Source: Hyphomicrobiales bacterium (GTDB taxonomy: Bacteria; Pseudomonadota; Alphaproteobacteria; Rhizobiales; Rhizobiaceae). From it: a stretch of 44,131 bases of DNA. The translations under genes were made by a program, and so were the position numbers. Below, in pieces: positions 17,347 through 25,601 of this stretch. The stretch spans positions 1-44,131 of the forward strand of contig JAJFHT010000034.1 in NCBI GenBank assembly GCA_021775495.1, read 5' to 3'. The notes below the pieces were generated by a model, which ran no database searches, was not told the DNA's origin, and saw only the letters and a list, made by a program, of their open reading frames with translations. Numbering within the stretch: position 1 is the stretch's first letter; every line of letters begins with the position of its first letter.

Positions 17347-18105
17347 ATGGACAATCAAATCATGGGCCGGCTTGAGGGAAAGATCTGCATTGTGACCGGA
17401 GGTGCGGCCGGCCTTGGACGAACCTATTGCAAGGCCATGGCCGCCGAAGGCGCACATGTCGTTGTCGCCGACATCATCGACGGCGAAGAACTCGCCGGGG
17501 ATATTGGCGGCCTTTACGCAAAGACAGATGTCTCAAGCCCGCAGAGCGCTTGCGCTTGTGCCGAAAGAACCATTGCCGAATATGGGAAAATCGATGTCCT
17601 GGTGAACAACGCAGCTCTTTATTCCAAACTGCCGATGCAACCCTATGCCGATATCGATTTTGACCTCTGGGATCAGGTCATGGCCGTCAATGTTCGCGGT
17701 GCATTCGCCATGATCAAGGCCGTCGGGCCGGTCATGCAGGCAAGGAAAACCGGCAAGATCATCAACATCACGTCCGGAACGACTTACAAAGGCATGCCCA
17801 ACATGCTGCACTACATCACCTCGAAAGGCGCCCTGGTAGCGATGACCCGGGCACTCTCGCGCGAGCTGGGGGACAGCAATATCTGCGTCAACAATCTTTC
17901 TCCGGGCCTGATCCTCAGCGACAGCATCGCGCAGAACAAGAACCACATCGACCAGACCGAAGACAGGGTGCTGGCATCGCGGGCACTCAAACGTCATGGC
18001 TTTCCGAATGATCTGATCGGTGCGTTGATATTTCTTGCCAGCAGCGACAGCGATTTTGTCACCGGACAGACAATTGCCGTTGATGGCGGCTCGGTGAATA
18101 CGTGA
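17347..18105 (+). CDS. SDR family oxidoreductase
   Basis: A 252-residue classical SDR. It shows the cofactor motif TGGAAGLGRTY, VLVNNAALYS at the NNAG position, the serine in INITSGTTYKG, and the YITSK catalytic Tyr/Lys. The C-terminus VTGQTIAVDGG is typical of 3-oxoacyl-ACP reductase-like SDRs. An acidic residue after the second strand (VVVADII) suggests NAD preference. The start is ATG 17347 or ATG 17362 (MGRLEGK); both leave the cofactor motif intact. It follows the glycosidase gene by 53 bp and is probably in the same unit. The substrate is unknown. Confidence 0.92.
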   Translation: MDNQIMGRLEGKICIVTGGAAGLGRTYCKAMAAEGAHVVVADIIDGEELAGDIGGLYAKTDVSSPQSACACAERTIAEYGKIDVLVNNAALYSKLPMQPYADIDFDLWDQVMAVNVRGAFAMIKAVGPVMQARKTGKIINITSGTTYKGMPNMLHYITSKGALVAMTRALSRELGDSNICVNNLSPGLILSDSIAQNKNHIDQTEDRVLASRALKRHGFPNDLIGALIFLASSDSDFVTGQTIAVDGGSVNT

Positions 18106-18136
18106 AGCGAAGAGTTTCAAGGATCGTTGGTATAAC

Positions 18137-18811
18137 ATGCATATCGGATTAATTGGCGGCATCGGGCCCGCCGCGACGGAGTTCTATTATCGCGGGCTTG
18201 TCAAAGCTCATGCCGATGCCGGCAAGACCATGGACCTTACCATTGTCCATGCCGATACCAGGCAGTTGCTCGGCAACATGACCAATGGCGCGGCCGGCGA
18301 CCAGGCGGAGATCTTCCTCGAATTCGTCAGACGCCTGCAGGCAGCAGGAGCCGATGCAGCGGTCGTCACCTCCCTGGCCGGTCACTTCTGCATCAAGGAA
18401 CTGGAAGCCATCTCGCCCTTGCCGATCATCAATGCGATCCCCGTTCTCGATCGCTGTTTTGCGCAGGCCGGCCACAAACGCATCGCGCTGCTGGGAACAC
18501 GGACCGTGCTTGAATCCCGGCTCTATGGCGGTGTGACATCCGTCGAGATCATCCTGCCGCAAAGCGACGACCTGCAGGCCACACACGACAATTATATCAA
18601 CATGGCGATGGCAGGATCTGCCACCGACTTCCAGCGCGACTTCTTCCTGTCACTCGGCAGGAAACTCTACCGGGATCAGGGTGCCGACGCGATTGCTTTG
18701 GCGGGAACCGACTTGTTCCTGGTATTCGATGGCGCAGATTGCGGATTTCCAGTGATCGACTGTGCCCAGGTTCACATAGACGCGATATTCGACGCATCGA
18801 CCGGCGATTGA
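18137..18811 (+). CDS. Asp/Glu racemase-fold protein lacking both catalytic cysteines
   Basis: A 224-residue protein with the aspartate/glutamate/hydantoin racemase fold: GLIGGIGPAATEFYYRGLV at the N-terminus and NAIPVLDRCFAQAGHKRIALLGTRTVLES in the middle. Two cysteines normally act as acid and base, in CNTxH and LGCTEL. Here the aligned segments are VTSLAGH (Ser79 for Cys, with His83 kept) and LAGTDL (Gly190 for Cys). Ordinary amino-acid racemase activity is therefore unlikely. It may be a decarboxylase, isomerase or binding protein of the same fold. It lies 31 bp after the SDR and converges on the E3 gene with four bases between stops. Confidence 0.85.
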   Translation: MHIGLIGGIGPAATEFYYRGLVKAHADAGKTMDLTIVHADTRQLLGNMTNGAAGDQAEIFLEFVRRLQAAGADAAVVTSLAGHFCIKELEAISPLPIINAIPVLDRCFAQAGHKRIALLGTRTVLESRLYGGVTSVEIILPQSDDLQATHDNYINMAMAGSATDFQRDFFLSLGRKLYRDQGADAIALAGTDLFLVFDGADCGFPVIDCAQVHIDAIFDASTGD

Positions 18812-18815
18812 GCCG

Positions 18816-20210
18816 CTACAGATCGGTGCAGATTCCAAGCGCAACTTCCGCGGCAGATGCAGTGGTTTCACCAAGCGTCGGATGGGCATGGACGGTCAGC
18901 GCCAGGTCTTCCAGATTTGCGCCCATTTCCATCGCCAGTACGATTTCGCCGATCAATTCGCCAGCATGAGCCCCAATGATCGTCGCGCCCAGAATGCGTC
19001 GGCTTTGCGGACACCAGACGATCTTGGTCATTCCAGGCTTACCTCCGGAGGCAAGGTTCCGTCCGCTCGCGGCCCAGGGAAACTTTGAAACCTTGTAGGC
19101 GATACCAGCCGCCTTGGCCTGCTCTTGCGTGATGCCGGCCCACGCCAGTTCCGGGTTCGTGTAACAGACGGCGGCAACAAGGTCAGTATCGAATGCCGAA
19201 GCCTGTCCGCAGGCGACTTCAGCGGCGATTTTTCCCTGATGCGTTGCCCTGTGCGCCAGCATCGGCGCTCCGGTCACATCACCAATGGCAAATATGTTGG
19301 CAACTCCGGTCCGGCATTGCCGGTCAACGCCGATAGTGCCATCTGCCACGACTGTCAGTCCGGCCTCCTCAGCGCCAACACCAGATCCATTGGCTCGACG
19401 TCCGACCGCCTGTATCACCCGGTGTGCCCGCAATTGACCGGAAAAATCACCCTCGCAGACCAGCGTGAATAATTTCGATGCTGGCCTGGCCTCGACAACT
19501 CTTGTTCCCGTGTGGATCACGCAACCGCGCTCAATCAAAGCATCCCGAAGCATGTTGGCCGCCTCGCGATCGGCCTCGCCAGCGATATGTCCTGCCAGCT
19601 CAATAATCGTAACGGAGCTTCCGAGCGCGCGGTAGATCGTCGCCATTTCCAGCCCGATGATACCGCCGCCGACGATGGCCAGCTGTTCTGGAATATCTTC
19701 CAACAGCAGAGCTCCGGCAGAGTCCATTATGCGCCGGTCGTCCGGCCAACCGGACAACCGAATGGGCGATGACCCGGCAGCGATAATGGCATGCCGAAAC
19801 CTGTATTCCAGCGTATCGCCGTCGCTCGTGACCTTGACCTGATCCGGAGACACGAAACCTGCGGTACCACGGATGATCCTGACGTTTCGGCGTGTCGCCA
19901 GATGGGCAAGCCCGTTGGTCAGCGATCCGACAATTCCGTCCTTTCGTGCCCGTAGCTCATCAAGCCGAACAGCCGGCTTTTCCATCGAAATGCCCCAGCT
20001 TTCAGCGTCGCGTATGGACGTGATGAGCTCCGCCGCATGCAACAGAGCCTTTGACGGAATGCAGCCCTCGTTCAGGCATACGCCTCCGAGCGTCGGTCTC
20101 GGATCAACCAATGTGACGGAACGACCAAGGTCAGCGGCGCGGAATGCCGCGGCGTAGCCTCCGGGTCCGGCGCCAATGACCAGCAGGTCGAGTGCTTCAG
20201 GATTGGTCAT
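18816..20210 (-). CDS. lpdA: Dihydrolipoyl dehydrogenase (E3)
   Basis: A 464-residue flavoprotein disulfide reductase that reoxidises the E2 lipoamide with NAD+. It shows the FAD motif VIGAGPGGYAAAF, the redox-active pair Cys45/Cys50 in GGVCLNEGCIPSK, the NAD-binding IVGGGIIGLEMA, and the dimer-interface catalytic HAHPTLGE at the C-terminus. The ATG at 20210 gives the standard E3 N-terminus; the open frame upstream runs into the E2 gene. It is the last gene of the minus-strand complex operon, 13 bp after the catalytic E2. It is a dedicated E3 copy for this complex. Confidence 0.95.
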   Translation of the reverse strand: MTNPEALDLLVIGAGPGGYAAAFRAADLGRSVTLVDPRPTLGGVCLNEGCIPSKALLHAAELITSIRDAESWGISMEKPAVRLDELRARKDGIVGSLTNGLAHLATRRNVRIIRGTAGFVSPDQVKVTSDGDTLEYRFRHAIIAAGSSPIRLSGWPDDRRIMDSAGALLLEDIPEQLAIVGGGIIGLEMATIYRALGSSVTIIELAGHIAGEADREAANMLRDALIERGCVIHTGTRVVEARPASKLFTLVCEGDFSGQLRAHRVIQAVGRRANGSGVGAEEAGLTVVADGTIGVDRQCRTGVANIFAIGDVTGAPMLAHRATHQGKIAAEVACGQASAFDTDLVAAVCYTNPELAWAGITQEQAKAAGIAYKVSKFPWAASGRNLASGGKPGMTKIVWCPQSRRILGATIIGAHAGELIGEIVLAMEMGANLEDLALTVHAHPTLGETTASAAEVALGICTDL

Positions 20211-20223
20211 TCGCCGGCGGCAC

Positions 20224-21126
20224 CTACAATAAAAGCTTGCGGGGATCAGCGAGCAGGCTGGCGAAACGGCTGACAAAACGCGCCGCATCGGCGCCGTTGA
20301 TCACCCGGTGGTCGTAACTGAGATCGAGCGGGCACATGAGTACAGGCTGAAACGACTGACCATCCCAGACCGGTTCCATCGATGCACGTGAAAGGCCCAA
20401 AATCGCCAGTTCCGGCGGGTTGATGATCGGGGTAAATCCAGTTCCTCCGATTCCGCCGAGATTGGAAATACTCATTGACGCGCCGCCCATTTCATCTGGC
20501 CGGATCTTTCGCTGCTGGGCACGCCTAGCCAGATCGATTAACTCACCGGCAATCTGCCAAAGGCCCTTGCGATCGCAGCCTCGCACAACAGGCACGACCA
20601 GACCCCGGGGCGTATCGACGGCAATACCGATATCGACGTATTTCTTCAGGATCAGGCTGTTGCCATCGGCCGAAAGCGATGCGTTAAAGCGCGGATATTC
20701 ACCCAGCAGCCGTGCCAGAACCTTCACATGGAATGCCAATGCCGTCAGCCTGGTGCCGCGCTTTTCAGCATCCGATGACAGAGAATTGCGAAAGTGTTCG
20801 ACCGCTGTCATGTCGGCGCGATCATGATGGGTGACGACCGGTATCAGCTGATGTGCTGCAGTCAGATTTGCTGATGCCACTTGTTCCATTCGTGACAGCG
20901 GAACCTGTTCGACCGGTCCGTAGTGTTGATGATCTACATCCCAGTAGTGTGAACCTTCAACGGGAGCGGTGACGGATCCGGTTGCTACAAGAACATCCGC
21001 CTCCGAAACGGTGTCACGGCCAAGCGACTTTGCCAGCACATCCGTGTCCAGACCGTGTTGACGCGCCAGTTGCCGCACTGAGGGGCTTGCACTTGGAGGA
21101 GGAGATCGGGTCGCCACCAGTCTCAC
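20224..21126 (-). CDS. E2 acyltransferase core without a lipoyl domain
   Basis: A 300-residue protein made of an E3-binding domain (SPSVRQLARQHGLDTDVLAKSLG, about residues 13-47), a short linker and a complete 2-oxoacid dehydrogenase acyltransferase domain (about 70-300). The catalytic signature is intact: Asp272-His273-Arg274 and Gly278 in YDHRVINGAD. SISNLGGIGGTGFTPIINPPE is also canonical. No lipoyl domain is present and the usual DKA motif is missing. The GTG at 21126 overlaps the aldehyde dehydrogenase stop as GTGA, so the N-terminus is real and not a truncation. It must receive acyl groups from a lipoyl domain on another protein, most likely the one encoded at 22567-23586. Confidence 0.93.
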   Translation of the reverse strand: MRLVATRSPPPSASPSVRQLARQHGLDTDVLAKSLGRDTVSEADVLVATGSVTAPVEGSHYWDVDHQHYGPVEQVPLSRMEQVASANLTAAHQLIPVVTHHDRADMTAVEHFRNSLSSDAEKRGTRLTALAFHVKVLARLLGEYPRFNASLSADGNSLILKKYVDIGIAVDTPRGLVVPVVRGCDRKGLWQIAGELIDLARRAQQRKIRPDEMGGASMSISNLGGIGGTGFTPIINPPELAILGLSRASMEPVWDGQSFQPVLMCPLDLSYDHRVINGADAARFVSRFASLLADPRKLLL

Positions 21127-22553
21127 CAAAGCGTCGAAATATATTGGGTTTCCATGAATTCCAGCATGCCTTCCTTACCGCCCTCTCGGCCAAGACCGGA
21201 CTGTTTGACACCTCCGAACGGCGCGGCCGGGTCTGATACCAGCCCGCGATTGAGCCCGATCATGCCGAATTCAAGCTGTTCGGAGAGACGCAGCCCACGT
21301 TGCAGGTCCCGGGTAAAGACATAGGCGACGAGGCCATATTCGGTGGCATTGGCCCGGCGGATCACCTCGTCCTCGTCGGTAAACGACTGGATGGCGGCAA
21401 CCGGACCAAATATCTCGTCATCAAGGCAATCGGCGGTCTCCGGCACATCGGTCAACACTGTCGGCGGATAGAAAAATCCGGGCCCGTCCGGCCGAACGCC
21501 GCCAAGCCGCAAACTGGCGCCCTTGGCAATTGCATCTTCGACAAACGCCGCGACCTTGTCTCGGGTATCGGCATTGACCAGCGGACCGACGTCAATGCCA
21601 TCATCAATTCCATTGCCGATCTCCAACGCTGCCATGCGCACAACAAACTTTTCGACAAACACATCGGCAACGTCCTCATGCACGAAAATGCGATTTGCCG
21701 CCGTGCAGGCCTCACCAAGATTACGCATCTTGGCCATCATCAGTCCTTCGACAGCAGCTGTAATATCGGCATCACGGCATACGATAAACGGAGCGTTTCC
21801 ACCCAATTCCATAGCCGGCTTTAATATTTGATCAGCCGACGAACGAAGCAGTTTACGACCAACCCCGGTCGAACCGGTGAATGACACCACACGCACACGC
21901 GGATCATGCAACATCGCATCGACCACGGCTCCCGATTGCCGCGAAGGCAGTACGTTGACAACACCTGGAGGTACCCCGGCCTCTTCCAGCAACGGCATCA
22001 GCGCGAGCATGGTCAACGGGGTCTCGCCGGCCGGCTTGATGACAACTGTGCAACCGGCTGCCAGCGCCGGCGCGATCTTTCTGGTGCCCATCGCCGCCGG
22101 ATAGTTCCATGGTGTTACCAGAACCGCGACACCGGCCGGCTTGTGATGTACCAGCGTGCGAGCCCCGGACGACGGTGCCATGCCCATATGGCCATCAACC
22201 CGAACTGCCTCCTCGGCGTACCAGCGAAAAAACTCCGCCGCATAAGCCGCCTCGCCCATCGCGTCCGCACGGGCTTTACCGTTTTCCAGGGTTATCAGCC
22301 GGGCGAAATCCTCAAGCCGCGCCGTGAACAGTTCAAACGCCTTTCGAAGTATTTCGCCGCGTTCACGTGGCTTCAGGCCGGACCACTCAGCCATTGCCGC
22401 GTGTGCTGCGGCAACAGCGGCAATAGCGTCCTCGACTGTTCCTGATGACACCTGCGCAAGCACGGTTTCGTCCGCCGGGTTCAGAACATCAAACCGCTCA
22501 CCATTTGCAGATTCCCGCCAGGCTCCATCGATGTAAAGCTCGGTGTGGATCAT
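21123..22553 (-). CDS. NAD(P)-dependent aldehyde dehydrogenase (succinate-semialdehyde dehydrogenase-like)
   Basis: A 476-residue cytosolic ALDH-superfamily enzyme. It shows TPWNYPAAM and KPAGETPLTML for cofactor binding, SFTGSTGVGRKLL, the general base Glu in ELGGNAPFIV, and the nucleophile Cys in GEACTAANRI. The ENGKARADAMGEAAYAAEFFRWYAEEAVR stretch resembles GabD-type enzymes. The ATG at 22553 has AAAGG nine bases upstream. The gene sits inside the E1/E2/E3 operon between the two E2-like genes. That placement suggests it removes an aldehyde released by the complex, as acetaldehyde is in acetoin cleavage. This role is inferred. Confidence 0.93.
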   Translation of the reverse strand: MIHTELYIDGAWRESANGERFDVLNPADETVLAQVSSGTVEDAIAAVAAAHAAMAEWSGLKPRERGEILRKAFELFTARLEDFARLITLENGKARADAMGEAAYAAEFFRWYAEEAVRVDGHMGMAPSSGARTLVHHKPAGVAVLVTPWNYPAAMGTRKIAPALAAGCTVVIKPAGETPLTMLALMPLLEEAGVPPGVVNVLPSRQSGAVVDAMLHDPRVRVVSFTGSTGVGRKLLRSSADQILKPAMELGGNAPFIVCRDADITAAVEGLMMAKMRNLGEACTAANRIFVHEDVADVFVEKFVVRMAALEIGNGIDDGIDVGPLVNADTRDKVAAFVEDAIAKGASLRLGGVRPDGPGFFYPPTVLTDVPETADCLDDEIFGPVAAIQSFTDEDEVIRRANATEYGLVAYVFTRDLQRGLRLSEQLEFGMIGLNRGLVSDPAAPFGGVKQSGLGREGGKEGMLEFMETQYISTLW

Positions 22554-22566
22554 CCTTTGTTGCCTT

Positions 22567-23586
22567 TCAAAGCAGATGTCGGAGAGGTTCGGCCACACGG
22601 CAAGCAAACCCGTTCATGAGTTCAGCCGCCCGTTCCGGTGACAACAAATCGTGTTGAAACTGCAATGTGAGACGGAGTTTCTTCTTGCCCTTGCGCGCAA
22701 CAACGAACGTCACATTCGCATCGGTGTCTCCTGCAGAGTACCCATCAAGTGCAGTACCGGTCAGATCGATGACGGACACATCGACAGTCGGTGTATCCCC
22801 TGTCAGTTCAACACCAGCCAGACCGCAAAGATCGGCATCTGTTGCGGTGGCCCTTGCACCGCGGCAACAGAGCGCCTGATACGCTGCGTGGAGGCTGGAA
22901 TAATAATCCTGGTTGTCACGCAGTGCGGCGCTGGCGAATGCCAGCCAGATCACCGCTTGCGTTACAGTTCCACCGCTTTCCTGTTTTGCCCACGCGGCAA
23001 ATTCTTCAAAAGTCTTTCGTTTCACGTTTGCCGTCACTGTGCTGATGGCGCCACCTTGTTTTGTCGGGCTGCTCAGCTTTTCCAGATCGGCAACGTGAAA
23101 TGGTTGATCGACACCCTGTCTAGTCAGTTGGCGCAGATCGAGCCCCCGCTCGTACGCCAGTCGCCTGGCTTTGGGTGACGCCAGAACCCGATCCGCAGAT
23201 GGCAAAATCGCAGCGCCGGACACGGGCTTGGGAGGAGCGATTTCAGGCGTCTGCTGAATTGGTTCTTGCTGCACTTCCGTTTCGTCAGAACTATCTGATC
23301 CAACGATTCCGGGTCCATCCGATTTAGGCGCAGCCGCGACAGCGCCCGGACGATCGGAGATGACCGCAATTACATCCCCGATCGGCACGTCACTTCCGGC
23401 CTCGGCTCGGATCTCCGTCAAAAACCCGTCATGACCGGCTTCAACTTCCATTGTGGCCTTGTCGGTCTCAACCTCCATCAGGATGTCGGCGGATTTGACC
23501 GGGTCGCCGGGCTTCTTCTGCCAGCTGACGATGATGCCGCTGTCCTGCGCCATGCCAAGCTGCGGCATTGTTATCTCATGCGACAC
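22567..23586 (-). CDS. Lipoyl-domain E2-like protein with a degraded catalytic domain
   Basis: A 339-residue protein with three parts. The first is a lipoyl domain (about 1-78) with the lipoyl Lys43 in VETDKATMEVEAG. The second is an Ala/Pro-rich linker leading to an E3-binding domain (ASPKARRLAYERGLDLRQL, about 135-171). The third is an acyltransferase-like domain (about 185-339) that aligns at its end with the intact E2 over 34 residues without gaps. There the DHRxxxG motif has become Gln311-His312-Asp313 with Pro317 in place of Gly, so catalysis is unlikely. The GTG at 23586 overlaps the E1beta stop by 11 bases and has GGAG nine bases upstream. It probably acts as the swinging-arm carrier of the complex. 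Confidence 0.9.
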   Translation of the reverse strand: MSHEITMPQLGMAQDSGIIVSWQKKPGDPVKSADILMEVETDKATMEVEAGHDGFLTEIRAEAGSDVPIGDVIAVISDRPGAVAAAPKSDGPGIVGSDSSDETEVQQEPIQQTPEIAPPKPVSGAAILPSADRVLASPKARRLAYERGLDLRQLTRQGVDQPFHVADLEKLSSPTKQGGAISTVTANVKRKTFEEFAAWAKQESGGTVTQAVIWLAFASAALRDNQDYYSSLHAAYQALCCRGARATATDADLCGLAGVELTGDTPTVDVSVIDLTGTALDGYSAGDTDANVTFVVARKGKKKLRLTLQFQHDLLSPERAAELMNGFACRVAEPLRHLL

Positions 23587-24571
23587 GGAAGAGTTCTCCA
23601 CGAACGGCAAGACGCGCCCGCTGCGCAACCACCTCGGCGGTTGGAACCGTCAGATCCTCCAGTGCCGGAGAAAACGGCACCGGAACGTCCATTGCGCCCA
23701 ATCGCCCAACCGGCGCATCGAGATGGTAAAATGCCTGCTCCGAAATTCTTGCAGCGATTTCCGCTGTGACACCGTAACTCTGATGGCCTTCATCGATAAC
23801 CATCGCCCGGCTGGTCTTTTTTACCGATTGAACAATGGTTTTGTCATCCAGAGGGACGATCGTGCGCGGATCGATCACTTCGGCAGAAATACCGTCAGCG
23901 GCCAACAGGTCCGCTGCCGCCAGCGCCACCTGAACCATCGAAGAGATCGCCACCAGCGTGATGTCGTTGCCTTGCCGCAGGACATTCGCCTCTCCGAAGG
24001 CAATGGTGTATTCCTCCTCCGGCACTGGTGCCTTGTCCTGGTACATCAGCTTGTCTTCAAAGATAACAACCGGGTTATTGTCGCGGATTGCCGTCTTCAG
24101 CAGGCCTTTGGCCTCATAGGCGCTGGAGGGAAGCGCCACCTTCAGACCTGGAATGTGGGCGACAAGCGCATGCAGCGACTGGCTGTGCTGGGCGGCCGAG
24201 CGGCGTGTCGCACCAAGATTGGTCCGCAAGACCATCGGCACGTTCAGCTTGCCGCCAGACATATAGTGGGTTTTGGCAGCCTGATTGCAGATCTGGTCCA
24301 TCACCAGAAACAGGAAATCGCCGAACATCAGATCAACGATCGGCCGCATGCCGGTCATGGCCGCGCCGACGGCAATTCCGGCAAAACCAGGTTCGGATAT
24401 CGGCGTATCGACAATGCGGTCAGGTCCAAATTCCTCGACGAGACCGGACAGAATCTTGAAAGGCGTACCGGCCTCCGCGACATCCTCCCCCAACAGGACG
24501 ATTGTCGGGTCGCTGCGCATTTCCTCAGCGATAGCTTCGTTGACGGCCTGTGAAAGCGTAATCTCGCGCAT
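23576..24571 (-). CDS. Thiamine-dependent acyl-CoA-forming dehydrogenase E1 beta subunit
   Basis: A 331-residue E1beta of the pyruvate/acetoin dehydrogenase type. It shows ITLSQAVNEAIAEEM at the N-terminus, VLLGEDVAEAGTPFKI with the ThDP-activating Glu region, DTPISEPGFAGIAVGAAMTGMRPI, and ATRRSAAQHSQSLHAL with the histidine usual in this family. The C-terminal transketolase domain carries IDPRTIVPLD. The ATG at 24571 has GGGAGG six bases upstream. With the adjacent alpha gene it should form an alpha2beta2 E1. The sequence does not distinguish a 2-oxoacid from an acyloin substrate. Confidence 0.93.
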   Translation of the reverse strand: MREITLSQAVNEAIAEEMRSDPTIVLLGEDVAEAGTPFKILSGLVEEFGPDRIVDTPISEPGFAGIAVGAAMTGMRPIVDLMFGDFLFLVMDQICNQAAKTHYMSGGKLNVPMVLRTNLGATRRSAAQHSQSLHALVAHIPGLKVALPSSAYEAKGLLKTAIRDNNPVVIFEDKLMYQDKAPVPEEEYTIAFGEANVLRQGNDITLVAISSMVQVALAAADLLAADGISAEVIDPRTIVPLDDKTIVQSVKKTSRAMVIDEGHQSYGVTAEIAARISEQAFYHLDAPVGRLGAMDVPVPFSPALEDLTVPTAEVVAQRARLAVRGELFRVA

Positions 24572-24610
24572 CACCGTCCTCCCGCCCTGAACACTGGCTG
24601 TGCCGGCCAC

Positions 24611-25591
24611 TCAAGCAGCGTAGACATGAGCATCGACCTCCGAGGATGGCGGATATGGAGCGTTCAGCGCATAATCGACGGCGGCCTTGGCGTTGGCGCG
24701 GATGCCTTCGTTTAGCGCATCAAGATCGGCGGCACTGGCGATCTTTTCCGCAATCAGCCAATCGCCGAAATTGGTGATCGGATCGCGATTTTTCTTCCAA
24801 TCTGCCTCTTCTTCCTTCGACCGGTAATAGGTCCGGTTGATGTCGCCGACATGGTGGCCGTGGTAGCGGTACGTCGCCAGTTCAACAAAAAAGGGGCCTT
24901 CGCCCTTGCGGGCGCGCTGAACCAGATCCTGGGTCAGCCGGTTGACGGCAAGAACATCCTGGCCATCGACCTTGAACGCCTCGATGCCAAAAGCTCTTGC
25001 CCGTCCGCCGATTTCTCCGGCCGCCATTTCCGACACATGGGTGTACTCGCCGTAAAGATTGTTTTCGCAGGCATAGATCATCGGCAGCCTCCACAGCGCC
25101 GCCATGTTCATGACCTCGTAGAGCAACCCTTGGCCCAGAGCGCCGTCGCCGAAAAAACAGACGGAAACAGCACCTGTTCCCAGTCTTTTGGCCGTCAATG
25201 CAGCCCCGGTTGCAATGCCCGCAGAACCTCCGACGATGGCGTTGGCGCCAAGATTGCCGTTCTCCTGATCGGCAATATGCATGGAGCCACCCTTGCCGCG
25301 GCAATAGCCTTCCGCCTTGCCCAGCAATTCACAGAACATCTCCTTGAACTTGGCGCCCTTGGCAACGCAATGCCCGTGGCCGCGATGGGTCGATGTAATA
25401 TGGTCGGTTTTCTCCAGTGCCTCACAGATTCCCACTGCGACGGCTTCCTGACCGCTGTACATGTGGGTCAGCCCCGGCATTTTTGCCGACAGGTAAAGCT
25501 GGTTGGCGTTGTCTTCAAATGTGCGGATACGGACCATCTGCTCATACATGCGCAGCAGGCCATCCGCATTGGAGGATTTCTTCTTCGCCAT
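24611..25591 (-). CDS. Thiamine-dependent acyl-CoA-forming dehydrogenase E1 alpha subunit
   Basis: A 326-residue E1alpha, closest in overall look to acetoin dehydrogenase and pyruvate dehydrogenase alpha chains. It shows HMYSGQEAVAVGICEAL, the THRGHGHCVAKGA histidine motif, GKAEGYCRGKGGSMHIAD, and the ThDP/Mg motif GDGALGQGLLYEVMNMAALWRLPMIYACENN. The phosphorylation-loop region YRYHGHHVGD is also standard. AGGAA lies eight bases before the ATG. It is preceded by the M24 gene (10 bp) and followed by E1beta (39 bp). It catalyses ThDP-dependent cleavage and acyl transfer to lipoamide; the physiological substrate is unknown. Confidence 0.94.
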   Translation of the reverse strand: MAKKKSSNADGLLRMYEQMVRIRTFEDNANQLYLSAKMPGLTHMYSGQEAVAVGICEALEKTDHITSTHRGHGHCVAKGAKFKEMFCELLGKAEGYCRGKGGSMHIADQENGNLGANAIVGGSAGIATGAALTAKRLGTGAVSVCFFGDGALGQGLLYEVMNMAALWRLPMIYACENNLYGEYTHVSEMAAGEIGGRARAFGIEAFKVDGQDVLAVNRLTQDLVQRARKGEGPFFVELATYRYHGHHVGDINRTYYRSKEEEADWKKNRDPITNFGDWLIAEKIASAADLDALNEGIRANAKAAVDYALNAPYPPSSEVDAHVYAA

Positions 25592-25601
25592 GTCGCGGTT
25601 C

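Noticed and set aside
23453-24553. Plus-strand open frame of 366 codons opposite E1beta
   Set aside because: It is a GC-driven shadow of the E1beta gene; E1beta has all family motifs and a strong Shine-Dalgarno.
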